Assembly: GCA_947591155.1 (NCBI GenBank)
Contig: CANQDA010000017.1
Coordinates: 1-64,000, forward strand
Length of the DNA stretch: 64,000 bases
Source: an uncultured Lachnospiraceae bacterium
GTDB taxonomy: Bacteria > Bacillota > Clostridia > Lachnospirales > Lachnospiraceae
Direction of reading: 5' to 3'
Of this stretch, positions 54,551-62,961 are shown one piece after another. A program made the position numbers and the translations under genes. Under the pieces are notes generated by a model. That model did not search any database. It worked only from the letters and a program-made list of their open reading frames with translations, and was not told the DNA's origin. The first letter of the stretch is position 1. The number at the start of each line of letters is the position of its first letter.

Positions 54551-55337
54551 GCTGAAAAATCTGTACAAGACCTTCAACCCCGGAACGATCAATGAAAAGA
54601 CCGCGCTGAACGGTCTGTCCCTGAGCATCAAGGAAGGCGAGTTCGTGACCGTGATCGGCGGAAACGGCGCCGGCAAATCCACGATGCTCAACGCCGTGGC
54701 CGGCACCTGGCTGGTCGACGAGGGTCAGATCCTGATCGACGGGATCGACGTGACGAAGCTTCCGGAGCACAAGCGCGCGATCTACCTCGGCCGGGTCTTC
54801 CAGGATCCGATGACCGGTACTGCCGCCACGATGGGAATCGAAGAGAACCTTGCCCTGGCGAAGCGCCGCGGCAAACGGCGTCTTCTGAAGTCGGGCATCA
54901 CAAGCAGTGAGCGCGAGGAGTACCGCGAGCTGCTGAAGATTCTCGGCCTCGGATTGGAGGATCGTCTGACCTCCAAGGTCGGACTGCTCTCCGGAGGACA
55001 GCGTCAGGCCCTGACGCTGCTGATGGCGACGCTCAAGAAGCCGAAGCTGCTGCTGCTCGATGAGCACACGGCAGCGCTCGACCCGAAGACGGCCGCCAAG
55101 GTGCTTGAGATCACAGATATGATCATCAACCGCGATCACCTGACGACACTGATGATCACGCACAATATGAAGGACGCGATCCGCCACGGCAACCGCCTGA
55201 TCATGATGATGGACGGAAAGATCATCCTCGACATCGAGGGCGAGGACAAAAAGAAGCTGACGGTCCGCGATCTGCTCGATCAGTTCGAACGCGTCAGCGG
55301 GGAGCAGTTTACGAATGATTCGGCGCTGCTTGGGTAA
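54543..55337 (+). CDS. ABC transporter ATP-binding protein (TrpZ-like)
   Basis: A 264-residue ATPase with Walker A GGNGAGKST near residue 38, signature LLSGGQRQALTLLMATLK near 147 and Walker B LLLLDEHTAALDPKT. The DEH in place of DEP after Walker B is characteristic of this subfamily. It completes the binding protein-permease-ATPase operon. The structured element at 55530-55783 follows its stop by about 190 bases. Confidence 0.92.
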   Translation: MLELKNLYKTFNPGTINEKTALNGLSLSIKEGEFVTVIGGNGAGKSTMLNAVAGTWLVDEGQILIDGIDVTKLPEHKRAIYLGRVFQDPMTGTAATMGIEENLALAKRRGKRRLLKSGITSSEREEYRELLKILGLGLEDRLTSKVGLLSGGQRQALTLLMATLKKPKLLLLDEHTAALDPKTAAKVLEITDMIINRDHLTTLMITHNMKDAIRHGNRLIMMMDGKIILDIEGEDKKKLTVRDLLDQFERVSGEQFTNDSALLG

Positions 55338-55529
55338 ATAACGGACTCACTTCCTGTTTAGTTCACAAGCCAGATGCCTGCCAAGTGTATCGCAGCGGCG
55401 TCGGCTGTGATAATCCGCTGTCCGCCGATAGTCCTCGTTACATCTGTCTGTCTGCGTCGGACTATGTCCGCCTCAGATCAGACATCTGTCTCGGACATGT
55501 CGGAACAGCCGGATCATCCCAGTCCTCTG

Positions 55530-55783
55530 CCGGGTGGAGCTTCTCAGGCGGAAACTGCACAGCCCGTACAGTGAATTGGCAATACCTAAGGCAAACCGTA
55601 GAGGTCCGCCGGCACTTAGCGAATGCGTAGCATGAGCTTAGTACCGTTGCGTGACCGTAACGAGCGGAAGCGGGTTTCGCCGTGGTATTGACCAATTCCT
55701 GTGAGGGCGTCCGAATAGCCATAGTAGTGAACTATACACGAATACCTCAAGTTTGCAGGAATGCCTACCGGCGTTCCTTTTTT
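55530..55783 (+). ncRNA. Candidate structured RNA element ending in a terminator
   Basis: No credible gene is present, yet the plus strand folds repeatedly. CGGCACTTAGC (55610-55620) pairs with GCTTAGTACCG (55636-55646) through tandem GA pairs to an ATGC-GTA-GCAT tip. CGTTGCG (55645-55651) pairs with CGTAACG (55656-55662) over a TGAC loop. ATAGT (55721-55725) pairs with ACTAT (55731-55735). AGGAATGC (55757-55764) pairs with GCGTTCCT (55771-55778) and leads into TTTTTT. A shortened copy lies at 13829-13890, also downstream of a gene. It could be a mobile non-coding RNA such as a HEARO/omega RNA without its nuclease, or a group II intron fragment; I could not match it to either. Upstream, 55338-55529 shows only scattered short palindromes. 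Confidence 0.5.
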
Positions 55784-57996
55784 CTTGTCAAGATTGCGAT
55801 CCCCGCAGCCGCAAACACCAGTCCGGCGACGAGCAGAATCCCCATCTCTGCTGACGTGAACTCGCTCTTGACGAGGAGCGGAACGAGCTTTCCTGCCTGC
55901 TTGGGATATTTCATGACGAGCGCGGAGAGCGCGTTGTTCAGGAAGTGCAGCGCCATCGTCACGTAGATGCTGCCGCCTTTCCAGACGGTGAAGGCGAAAC
56001 CCGCGCCGAGCAGGAAAGTCGCCGGAAGCTTCACGAGGCTCATGTGGAAGGCCGCAAACACGAGGGCTGAGAGCAGGACCGCCCAGACGCACCCGACTCT
56101 CTCACGTCGCAGGCGCGCGTCGGCATTTGCAGGATCTGCCGACCTTGTCCGCAGCGGACTTCCGGTCTTTGCTGTGAAGTGCTCCCGCAGGCTCCCGAAC
56201 AGGTAGCCGCGAAACAGGATTTCCTCCCCGACCGCCGGCATGAGCGCCATCAGAAGAAGTAAAAGAGGAAACGGCTGTTCAAGCAGCCCTGCGAACGAGG
56301 CCTCCACATTCTGCGTGCTCTGAGGCAGGAGCTGCATTGCGATCATGCTGGAAAAGAGTCCCAGCAGGTAGGTTCCCAGATACAGCAGTACCCCGCCCGC
56401 GCAGCCTCTCACGGAAGGTTTTCTCAGGCGAAGCAGGCTGCGCGCGTCCGATTTCATATACCAGACGACCAGAAGCGGAACCGCCAGTATGATGAGCTGC
56501 GTGACGATCATGCCCGCAAGTGTGCTGCGCACGGTCACCGCCATTCCGACATAGAGGTACAGCAGGAGCAGCCCGGCGATACTGATCGCCAGATCTCCCA
56601 TGCCGGGCACGGTTCCTTTGCGGATCTCCGAGCGTTTCTGGAAAAGGCGCATCCCGCGAAATCCGTCCGAAAACAGGATGTCCTCGCTGTTGTACATGCG
56701 CGCCAGGATCCAGACGATCACGACGCTGTAGCCGAAATTCACCAGGATCGTCGTCCCGACCAGTCCCGCATCAAACTGTTGCGCAAGGATCTGTTTCACC
56801 ATCAGGGATACGTTGACGACCGGGATCAGCGCCGTTCGATAGTCGAGCTTTACCGAAGGGAGCATCGCCGTCATCGACGCGAGCATCACGACGAACAGCA
56901 CAGGCGTCACATAGTTGTTCGCTTCCTTAAAGCTCCGCGCGAATACACAGAAACACATGCACAGCGCCGTTATCAGCAGCGCTGTCACGATCAGTGTCAC
57001 AACGAGCAGCGGAAGTTGACCCAGGAGAGTGGAAAGTGAGAAACCTCCCATCTGGTCGGCGAGCTCCGGCGAGAGCCCGAACATCAGAAACGCTACGGAG
57101 CCGCCGAGCGACAAAAGCGACAGCACCGCCGTCACGCAGGCGAAGAGCGCCACGGAAATGTATTTGCTCAGTATCATCTGAAAATTCGTCACGGGAAGCG
57201 TCAGCAGCGTCTCCAGCGTACCGCGCTCCTTCTCCCCCGCCGTCGCGTCGATCGCCGGGTAGACCGCGCCCAGAAGGATCGTCACGATCAGTATCATTCC
57301 GATGCTCCCGCCGATGTCCATGCCGAAGCTCTCCGAGACCGGCGTCAGGTCTTCCTCCTCGCACACGACCGGATGCAAAAACTCCTCGTCCAGCCCCTCT
57401 GCGCGCAGGTTCTCAGTCAGGAGTTGCTCCCGATATGCTTCGAGCAGATCCGCAAGCGCCTCGCCCGTGTAGGACGAGGTCTCGTCCGAGGAAGTATACT
57501 GCACCGTCACATGCCATGCGCCGTTTTCCGCCCGGGAGATCTCCATCCAGGCGTCGGTCGCTTCTTTTACGCTGTCTTCCTCTCCCGCTTCCGCCGGAAC
57601 GAAGATCAGCTCGGCAAATTTCTCCCCGAACTCTGCGTCGGCTGTATCTTTTTCCTGTTCCGCATCGGCTGTGTCCTTTCCATGTTCCGCTTCTACTGTA
57701 TCTTTTCCATGTTCCGCATTCACTGCATCTTCTGCGCTTGCCTTGTCGCCGTCTGCCTCTGCATTTCCCGGATACAGGCTTTGCAGATCCTCGACCATCT
57801 CCTGATACTCGACCGGATATCCCACGCTGTGCTCTTTGCTCTCCTGGCTCTGCATCATATAGCTGAACGCAAGCGACATCCCGATGATGATCAGCGGGTA
57901 CAGAAGCACCGGTACGACCACCATCATCACAAGCGTTTTCTTGTCGCGCAGGATGTCAAGCATTTCCTTGCGCACCAGAGTTTTCACCTGTCTCAT
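55765..57996 (-). CDS. ABC-2 permease fused to CPBP intramembrane protease
   Basis: A 743-residue protein. The N-terminal part begins MRQVKTLVRKEMLDILRDKK and holds the NatB-like ABC-2 permease: TM1 at about 24-46, a large extracellular loop, and further helices at about 240-440 (GSIGMILIVTILLGAVYPAI, GTLETLLTLPVTNFQMILSK). The C-terminal part (about 480-740) is CPBP: EEILFRGYLFGSLREHF (EExxxR), FAAFHMSLVKL (FxxxH) and ALHFLNNALSAL (HxxxN). NatB fused to a CPBP protease occurs in other Firmicutes. The extracellular loop carries 27-nt tandem repeats (57644-57724). It couples to the adjacent ATPase gene with a four-base overlap. The substrate (ion, peptide or antibiotic) is unknown. Confidence 0.88.
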   Translation of the reverse strand: MRQVKTLVRKEMLDILRDKKTLVMMVVVPVLLYPLIIIGMSLAFSYMMQSQESKEHSVGYPVEYQEMVEDLQSLYPGNAEADGDKASAEDAVNAEHGKDTVEAEHGKDTADAEQEKDTADAEFGEKFAELIFVPAEAGEEDSVKEATDAWMEISRAENGAWHVTVQYTSSDETSSYTGEALADLLEAYREQLLTENLRAEGLDEEFLHPVVCEEEDLTPVSESFGMDIGGSIGMILIVTILLGAVYPAIDATAGEKERGTLETLLTLPVTNFQMILSKYISVALFACVTAVLSLLSLGGSVAFLMFGLSPELADQMGGFSLSTLLGQLPLLVVTLIVTALLITALCMCFCVFARSFKEANNYVTPVLFVVMLASMTAMLPSVKLDYRTALIPVVNVSLMVKQILAQQFDAGLVGTTILVNFGYSVVIVWILARMYNSEDILFSDGFRGMRLFQKRSEIRKGTVPGMGDLAISIAGLLLLYLYVGMAVTVRSTLAGMIVTQLIILAVPLLVVWYMKSDARSLLRLRKPSVRGCAGGVLLYLGTYLLGLFSSMIAMQLLPQSTQNVEASFAGLLEQPFPLLLLLMALMPAVGEEILFRGYLFGSLREHFTAKTGSPLRTRSADPANADARLRRERVGCVWAVLLSALVFAAFHMSLVKLPATFLLGAGFAFTVWKGGSIYVTMALHFLNNALSALVMKYPKQAGKLVPLLVKSEFTSAEMGILLVAGLVFAAAGIAILTRKKERR
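57644..57724 (-). repeat. Three tandem 27-nt units inside the ABC-2/CPBP gene
   Basis: Three in-frame units of 27 bases (57644-57670, 57671-57697, 57698-57724) encode nine-residue repeats AEHGKDTVE, AEHGKDTAD and AEQEKDTAD. Divergence is about 20-25% between units. The repeat lies in the extracellular loop and could vary in copy number by slippage. Confidence 0.85.
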
Positions 57997-58916
57997 GCGG
58001 ACGCACCTCCCTCATAAATAGAGTGGAACGCTTCTCGCAGGCTCTCCGTCCCTGTCTGCGCGATCAGCTCCCGCGGCGTCCCCTGCGCCACGATCCTGCC
58101 GTCGCAGATCATGTAGACGCGGTCGCAGAGGAACTGCGCCTCCTCGAGATAATGCGTCGAGTAGAGCACCGTCTTCCCGCGCTCTTTTTGTTCTTTCATA
58201 AAGCGGATGATCGCGTCCGCGCTCAGGATATCCAGCCCGAGCGTCGGCTCGTCCAGAATATAGATCTGCGGGTCCGCCATCAGGCAGCGCGCGATCGAAG
58301 CCCTCTGCGTCTGGCCGGTCGAGAGCTTCTCGATCCGATTGTCCAGAAATGATTCCATGTCCAACACCTGCACGATCTCCTCCGTCCGCTCCTCGATCCG
58401 CCTCCGGTCAAGGCCGTACAGCTCCCCGAGGAAGCGCAGGTACTCGCGAATGGAAAAGCGCGGGTAGAGCTTCGTGTTGCCCGACAGATAGCCGATCGCC
58501 GCCTTTTTCGCCGTCTCGTTCTCGATCACAACACCGGCCTGCTCTGTGAAGTCCAAATTGCCTCCGGCTTCAGCTTCCCCCGCACCCACATGACAAGCAT
58601 TCCATTTCGGTGCAGCGGATATCGTCGCTCGCTCACTGTCCGCATCGTATCCGGCACTGCGCAATTTTGAAATACCTGTCTCCGGCGCTGCGGGTAAAGT
58701 CAGCCGCACCTCTCCGAGTGTCGGCGTCATCAGCATCCCGAGCATCCGCAAAAGCGTCGTCTTCCCCGCCCCGTTCGGCCCGAGGATTCCGATGATCTCC
58801 CCCGGCCGCGCCTGCAGCGACACATGATCCACCGCCAGAAAGGATTCCTTCGCCGTCCTGCGGCCTTTCTTCACGCTGCGTTCAAATTGTTTGCACAACT
58901 CAATTGCCTCTATCAT
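57993..58916 (-). CDS. ABC transporter ATP-binding protein (NatA-like) with a central insertion
   Basis: A 307-residue ATPase. Walker A GILGPNGAGKTTLLRMLGM is near residue 43, the signature KLSTGQTQRASIARCLM near 200 and Walker B IYILDEPTLGLDILS near 218. NatA-type proteins drive export of sodium or other substrates through NatB permeases. Between MLMTPTLGEVRL and AAIGYLSGNTKLYPRF there is an insertion of about 65 residues (LPAAPETGISKLRSAGYDAD onward) that is absent from usual NatA. It lies before the Q-loop region but the rest of the fold looks intact. Forms an operon with the ABC-2/CPBP gene. Confidence 0.88.
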   Translation of the reverse strand: MIEAIELCKQFERSVKKGRRTAKESFLAVDHVSLQARPGEIIGILGPNGAGKTTLLRMLGMLMTPTLGEVRLTLPAAPETGISKLRSAGYDADSERATISAAPKWNACHVGAGEAEAGGNLDFTEQAGVVIENETAKKAAIGYLSGNTKLYPRFSIREYLRFLGELYGLDRRRIEERTEEIVQVLDMESFLDNRIEKLSTGQTQRASIARCLMADPQIYILDEPTLGLDILSADAIIRFMKEQKERGKTVLYSTHYLEEAQFLCDRVYMICDGRIVAQGTPRELIAQTGTESLREAFHSIYEGGASA

Positions 58917-59029
58917 ACATTCACTACCTTTCCATGCTCACATTCTTCTTTAGAACGATCGTCACGCCTATTCTCAACCGGCTTTCCATTCCGGATATGC
59001 TGTCTTGTCCCTGACAAACTTATCCTTCC

Positions 59030-59230
59030 TTACTCCTCATCTTCCCAGAACAGCTCGTCCAGCCCTTTCCCGAGCACACGGCAGATCGCGCGACAGAGCT
59101 TGATCGTCGGATTGTAATCGCCCTTCTCGATCGCGTTGATCGTCTGTCTCGACACATGCACCGCGTCCGCCAGCTCCTGCTGCGACATGTCCATAAGCGC
59201 CCGCGCTGCTTTCAGTCTCAGATTCTTCAT
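59030..59230 (-). CDS. XRE-family HTH regulator, YozG type
   Basis: A 66-residue DNA-binding protein. MKNLRLKAARALMDMSQQEL, then ADAVHVSRQTINAIEKGDYN, with PTIKLCRAICRVLGKGLDEL following. That is a full Xre HTH with the RQTINAIE recognition helix and the DELF ending of the YozG group. It overlaps the upstream membrane-protein gene by four bases, so they are made together and the regulator probably controls this pair. Confidence 0.93.
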   Translation of the reverse strand: MKNLRLKAARALMDMSQQELADAVHVSRQTINAIEKGDYNPTIKLCRAICRVLGKGLDELFWEDEE

Positions 59231-59769
59231 GCCTCGCTCTCATCCTCCTGTGCTCCGCCTTTTCTGTATTTCAGCGCAAGCTCCGCCAGAAACACGAAGA
59301 ACAGTCCGACGCAGAAAAGGTTCAGGCTGTGGATCTGCAAAACGCCGTCCACCACCATCTCCCCTGCGCAGATGCTTCTGATGGAGAGCACCAGATTCAC
59401 AAGTCCGATCAGAGCAAATATGATCTTCAGCCGCTGCTGATTCTCATTCAGGGAGAAATACGCGTCGTGCCAGATGCAGTAGGAGATCTGCACCAGCACA
59501 GACAGGATGATGATCAGCCCCATCGCGGACGCCGCACACAACGGAAGCCGCTCAAAGCCTGTCGCAAGCACCGCGTAGAGCGCGTCGCCGATCATAAACG
59601 TGAAAAACCCGTACTTGTATGCCTGTCCTCTCGCAGCCGTCTGGCGCTCGTCGTACTCGCCGCGGGGATTGCCGTTGGTCTTCGTGATCCTCATGAGGAT
59701 CACCGCGATCAAAAGTCCGACCAACACGCCTGTCAGGATGCCCAACATCATATATAAATCTCTGCCCAT
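59227..59769 (-). CDS. Membrane protein partner of the HTH regulator
   Basis: A 180-residue protein, MGRDLYMMLGILTGVLVGLL, with a first helix (about 7-25), the loop RITKTNGNPRGEYDERQTAARG, and about four more helices. The loop EYDERQ..ARGQAYKYGF is a conserved feature of proteins that sit next to YozG-type regulators in clostridia. GGAG is ten bases before the ATG and a strong promoter lies upstream. Possibly senses a membrane state and modulates the regulator; this is inference from gene order. Confidence 0.78.
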   Translation of the reverse strand: MGRDLYMMLGILTGVLVGLLIAVILMRITKTNGNPRGEYDERQTAARGQAYKYGFFTFMIGDALYAVLATGFERLPLCAASAMGLIIILSVLVQISYCIWHDAYFSLNENQQRLKIIFALIGLVNLVLSIRSICAGEMVVDGVLQIHSLNLFCVGLFFVFLAELALKYRKGGAQEDESEA

Positions 59770-59807
59770 CAAATACCAGCTCCTCTCTGTTTTCTTTTCT
59801 TGATGGC

Positions 59808-59836
59808 AGTATATATCTATAATAGCATTTTGTCAA
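59808..59836 (-). promoter_or_regulatory. Promoter of the membrane protein-HTH pair
   Basis: On the minus strand TTGACA (59831-59836) and TATACT (59808-59813) with a 17-base spacer, about 40 bases upstream of the start codon. Confidence 0.82.
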
Positions 59837-59856
59837 GTATATTTTACATATTGTAA

Positions 59857-59897
59857 TAAAGAAAATCCCCGAATGTAGGTCAGTACATCCGGGGATT
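59857..59897 (-). terminator. Terminator after the metallophosphoesterase gene
   Basis: On the minus strand AATCCCCGGATGTA (59897-59884) pairs with TACATTCGGGGATT (59877-59864), followed by TTCTTT. It lies about 95 bases after the stop codon. Confidence 0.85.
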
Positions 59898-59989
59898 CGC
59901 CCTTTTGTGAGATATTTGAACACTTCTTGCCTCTTTCTATCGGCACTATAGCATATGCCAAATTGATTTACAAGATGCATTTTTCAATT

Positions 59990-61201
59990 TTACTCCGATT
60001 CCGATACCGATTTAAATGTAATCTCAATATCGCACACTTCCGGGATCGTGCAGACGCGCATGTTCGGCCCGAACAGTCCCACGCCGGAGGTCACGATGTT
60101 GTGCATGTTCCCTTTCTGCATGTAGCCGCAGGCGTTCTCCCAGACCAGACGGCAGGTCAGGTTCAGCGGAAATACCTGTCCGTCGTGCGTGTGCCCGCAC
60201 AGGTCCACGTCGACGCCGGCGTCGGCGAGCTCCTGCAGCTCTTTCGGCTCGTGGTCAATGACGATCAGCGGCTTCGCCGGATCCAGTCCTTCAACGATCT
60301 CCTCCGGCGTCTTGCGCTGCTTGATCCCCCTGCCGGGGCGTTCGGCGTCCGGCCGCCCGTACAGGTAGAAGCTGTCGTCGATCAGCACGTATTCGTCCCG
60401 AAGCAGCTGGATGTTCGACTTCTCCAGGAACTCGTCCATCTCCGGGCTGCTCACCTTCTCTTTGCTGTTGCCCCCGAAAGTGAAACCAGCCAATATCTTC
60501 TCCTCGATATCGTGATTCCCGTAGCAGGCGTACACGCCGTACTTGCTCTTGATCCCCCGCAGGATCTCGCAGAGCCGTTCCTCATCTTCCAACGCCTCAT
60601 ACTCGTTGTCAAAGATATCGCCAGCAATCACAACCAGATCCGGCTGGATCGCGTTGATCTTCTTCACCATATTCTGCATGCGTGTGCAACCGATGTTGTA
60701 GCCCAGATGCATGTCGGCGACGAGCGCCACCCGAAGCGAATCCAGCCCCCCGCCGTCTTTCGGGACCTCAACCTCATAGCTCGTCGTACGGATCACCCGC
60801 GCGTTCAGAACACCATAGGTACTGACGCCCGCGATGATCAAAATGCACAGCGCGCCCACACAGGCGAAGACCTTCCGCGAGCGGAGTCTCTCCTGATCGA
60901 TCCGTTTGCAGTGTTTCAAAACCAGCGCGATCAGATCCGCGGCTCCCACGGTCAGCACCGTGTACAACATCACGCCCAGCCAGTAGTTGCCGATCAGCTT
61001 CATGAGGCGCTCCAGCTTTCCGCCCGGAAGGAAAAACCCTACAAGCATCGCGGATGCGACAAAGACATAGATCAGCACGACCACCACTCTCACCCGGAAT
61101 TTACTCAGGATCCCGTGGCAGGCCGCCATCCACTTAAAAAGCCTGTGAAGAAGATATACGCTCAACAAAATATAGAGCGGTGACAAAAGCAAAGCTCCCA
61201 T
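59990..61201 (-). CDS. Membrane-anchored metallophosphoesterase
   Basis: A 403-residue protein from MGALLLSPLYILLSVYLLHR; GGAG nine bases before the ATG supports this start. Four N-terminal helices (about 1-150) precede a calcineurin-like domain: RVALVADMHLGYNIGC (DxH), VVIAGDIFDNE (GDxxDN), YACYGNHDIEE (GNHD), IVIDHEPKEL and DLCGHTHDGQVFPL (GHTH). All five metal motifs are intact. The family cleaves nucleotides or UDP-sugars outside the cell. Transcribed alone from its own promoter. Confidence 0.9.
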   Translation of the reverse strand: MGALLLSPLYILLSVYLLHRLFKWMAACHGILSKFRVRVVVVLIYVFVASAMLVGFFLPGGKLERLMKLIGNYWLGVMLYTVLTVGAADLIALVLKHCKRIDQERLRSRKVFACVGALCILIIAGVSTYGVLNARVIRTTSYEVEVPKDGGGLDSLRVALVADMHLGYNIGCTRMQNMVKKINAIQPDLVVIAGDIFDNEYEALEDEERLCEILRGIKSKYGVYACYGNHDIEEKILAGFTFGGNSKEKVSSPEMDEFLEKSNIQLLRDEYVLIDDSFYLYGRPDAERPGRGIKQRKTPEEIVEGLDPAKPLIVIDHEPKELQELADAGVDVDLCGHTHDGQVFPLNLTCRLVWENACGYMQKGNMHNIVTSGVGLFGPNMRVCTIPEVCDIEITFKSVSESE

Positions 61202-61326
61202 GACCTGCTGCTCCCTATCCGTTTCTCTGTTCTTTTCTCTCCTGACCGCGATACCGGCGCAGACCCGGAGCCTCCGGATAGTCACAGGAAAGTATCTTGT
61301 AGACGACCCATAGACCGGATAGGTTC

Positions 61327-61354
61327 ATTATAACTGAAAATGAAAATATTGCAA
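61327..61354 (-). promoter_or_regulatory. Promoter of the metallophosphoesterase gene
   Basis: On the minus strand TTGCAA (61349-61354) and TATAAT (61327-61332) with a 16-base spacer, about 125 bases upstream of the start. Confidence 0.65.
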
Positions 61355-61376
61355 ATACTTTCCTTTTTTTACTGCC

Positions 61377-61440
61377 TCCTGAATCACTTTCTTACGGCCT
61401 CAGCAGCAAGTGCTCCGGCCTGGCCTGAACAGTAACTGTC
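61377..61440. repeat. 64-nt direct repeat, copy A (downstream of the purine permease)
   Basis: 61 of 64 bases match 62962-63025. The first 36 bases (from TCCTGAATCACTTTCTTACG) are identical. It contains GGCC-TC-AGCA-GCAAG-TGCT-CC-GGCC, which can form a 25-base hairpin. It lies between the permease stop and the metallophosphoesterase promoter. Confidence 0.9.
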
Positions 61441-61483
61441 AAGCCGCTGTCTCGCCGCCAGCTCCGCAAAGAAGCCGGTTTTC

Positions 61484-62881
61484 TTAGTGCGTCACAAAGA
61501 ACATGACGGCAAAGAGCACCGCGATCACCCATGTCCCTGCTTTTACATCCCTTGCCCTTCCGGTAAACACGCTGATCAGCACATGGGAGATCACGCCGAA
61601 GGCAATACCATAAGAGATATTATAGGTCATGGGCATCATCGCTAGTGTCAGAAACGCCGGGACCGCATCCTCCGTCTTCAGCCAGTCGATCTGTCTGGCG
61701 CAGTTCATCATCATGATCCCCACATAGATGAGCGCCGCCGCCGTCGCGCAGCCCGGTACGAGCATCGCGACCGGACTCAAAAACATGCTGACAAAAAACA
61801 GCGCTCCCGTCACCATAGCGGCCATGCCTGTCTTCCCGCCCTCCGCAATGCCTGTGGAGGCCTCCACATAGGAGCTTACCGTGGATGTGCCGCAGACCGC
61901 TCCGCACACGGTGGCTATGGCGTCCGCAAGCATCGCCTTGTCCATGTTGGGCACTTCCCCCTCTTCGGTCAGAAGGTTTCCCCTGGCGCAGGCTCCGTAC
62001 AGGGTACCGATCGTATCAAACATGTCCACCAAGCAGAATGCGAGCGCGGTCGTCGCGATCAATACCGCAAGCTCCATCGCGCTGTGCTCTGCCAGATAGG
62101 GAGAAAAATCAAAGCCTTCCGTGAAGACCCTGCCGAACGCCTTCCCTCCAAAGTCCCCAAACGCCGCGAACGGGTTGAAATTCAGATTGTCTGTAAAACC
62201 ATTGTAAAATCCGGGAACCGTAAGACCAAGCAGATAATACAGCCCCGTTCCCCCGAGTATGCCCCAGAGCACGGCGCCCTTTACCTGCCTGCAGGTCAGG
62301 ACCGCGATCACGATCAGAGCGGAAAGTGTGACAAGCATCGGCATGATATCCTTCCATGCCACATTTCCGGAGAGAAGGTTGAAGGAGGCAAGGCTGACAT
62401 ATGTGGAAGAATCCGCCACCACGATCCCGGCATCCTTAAGCCCGATGAATGCGATAAACAGCCCGACTCCCGCCGGGATCGACACTCTTACCGGCGTCGG
62501 GATCGCCTCAAATATCTTCTTGCGCAGCCCTGTCACCGTGAGCAGGATGAACAGGATACCGTCAAGCAGAACAAGCACCAGGGCGTTAGCGTAGCTCAGC
62601 CCAAAGCCGAAACACACCGTATAGACAAAGAATGCATTGGAACCCATGGCGGACGCCTGCGCCAGCGGCAGGTTTGCCAGAAGCCCGATCAGCACCGTCC
62701 CGATACAGGCGGAAATTGCCGTCGCGATATAGATCGCGTTGTAGGACACTCCCGGCAGCTCCGCAAACATCCCGGAATTGACCATGAGGATATACGCCAT
62801 GGTCATAAAGGTGGTAGTTCCCGCCAGGATCTCCGTTTTCACGGTAGATCCGGCTTCCCTTACATGAAACTTTTTCTCCAT
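61484..62881 (-). CDS. Purine permease, AzgA/PbuG group of NCS2
   Basis: A 465-residue membrane protein from MEKKFHVREAGSTVKTEILA, continuing GTTTFMTMAYILMVNSGM. The NCS2 landmarks QASAMGSNAFFVYTV, DMFDTIGTLYGACARGN and SSYVEASTGIAEGGKTGMAA are present. AzgA-type members import adenine, guanine or hypoxanthine with a proton. Start is uncertain: AGGGA is too near the first Met (62893) and rather far from the Met chosen, which matches the family. It is flanked by a 64-nt direct repeat on each side and has its own promoter. Confidence 0.92.
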   Translation of the reverse strand: MEKKFHVREAGSTVKTEILAGTTTFMTMAYILMVNSGMFAELPGVSYNAIYIATAISACIGTVLIGLLANLPLAQASAMGSNAFFVYTVCFGFGLSYANALVLVLLDGILFILLTVTGLRKKIFEAIPTPVRVSIPAGVGLFIAFIGLKDAGIVVADSSTYVSLASFNLLSGNVAWKDIMPMLVTLSALIVIAVLTCRQVKGAVLWGILGGTGLYYLLGLTVPGFYNGFTDNLNFNPFAAFGDFGGKAFGRVFTEGFDFSPYLAEHSAMELAVLIATTALAFCLVDMFDTIGTLYGACARGNLLTEEGEVPNMDKAMLADAIATVCGAVCGTSTVSSYVEASTGIAEGGKTGMAAMVTGALFFVSMFLSPVAMLVPGCATAAALIYVGIMMMNCARQIDWLKTEDAVPAFLTLAMMPMTYNISYGIAFGVISHVLISVFTGRARDVKAGTWVIAVLFAVMFFVTH

Positions 62882-62931
62882 TGATAACATCATTCCCTGC
62901 GCCCCGCTTTCTTACTATATTTTTCTATATT

Positions 62932-62960
62932 ATTCTACATTTTTCCAGATTCAAATTCAA
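62932..62960 (-). promoter_or_regulatory. Promoter of the purine permease gene
   Basis: On the minus strand TTGAAT (62955-62960) and TAGAAT (62932-62937) with a 17-base spacer. The -35 box starts one base after repeat copy B. No purine riboswitch was seen in the leader. Confidence 0.7.
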
Positions 62961-62961
62961 G

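Noticed and set aside
55462..55722. 86-residue minus-strand frame in the structured element
   Set aside because: The frame has protein-unlike composition and the DNA folds on the plus strand. Such frames are probably mis-annotated non-coding RNA.
57644..57724. CRISPR-like repeat
   Set aside because: The 27-nt units follow each other without spacers, diverge from one another and are in frame within a coding region.
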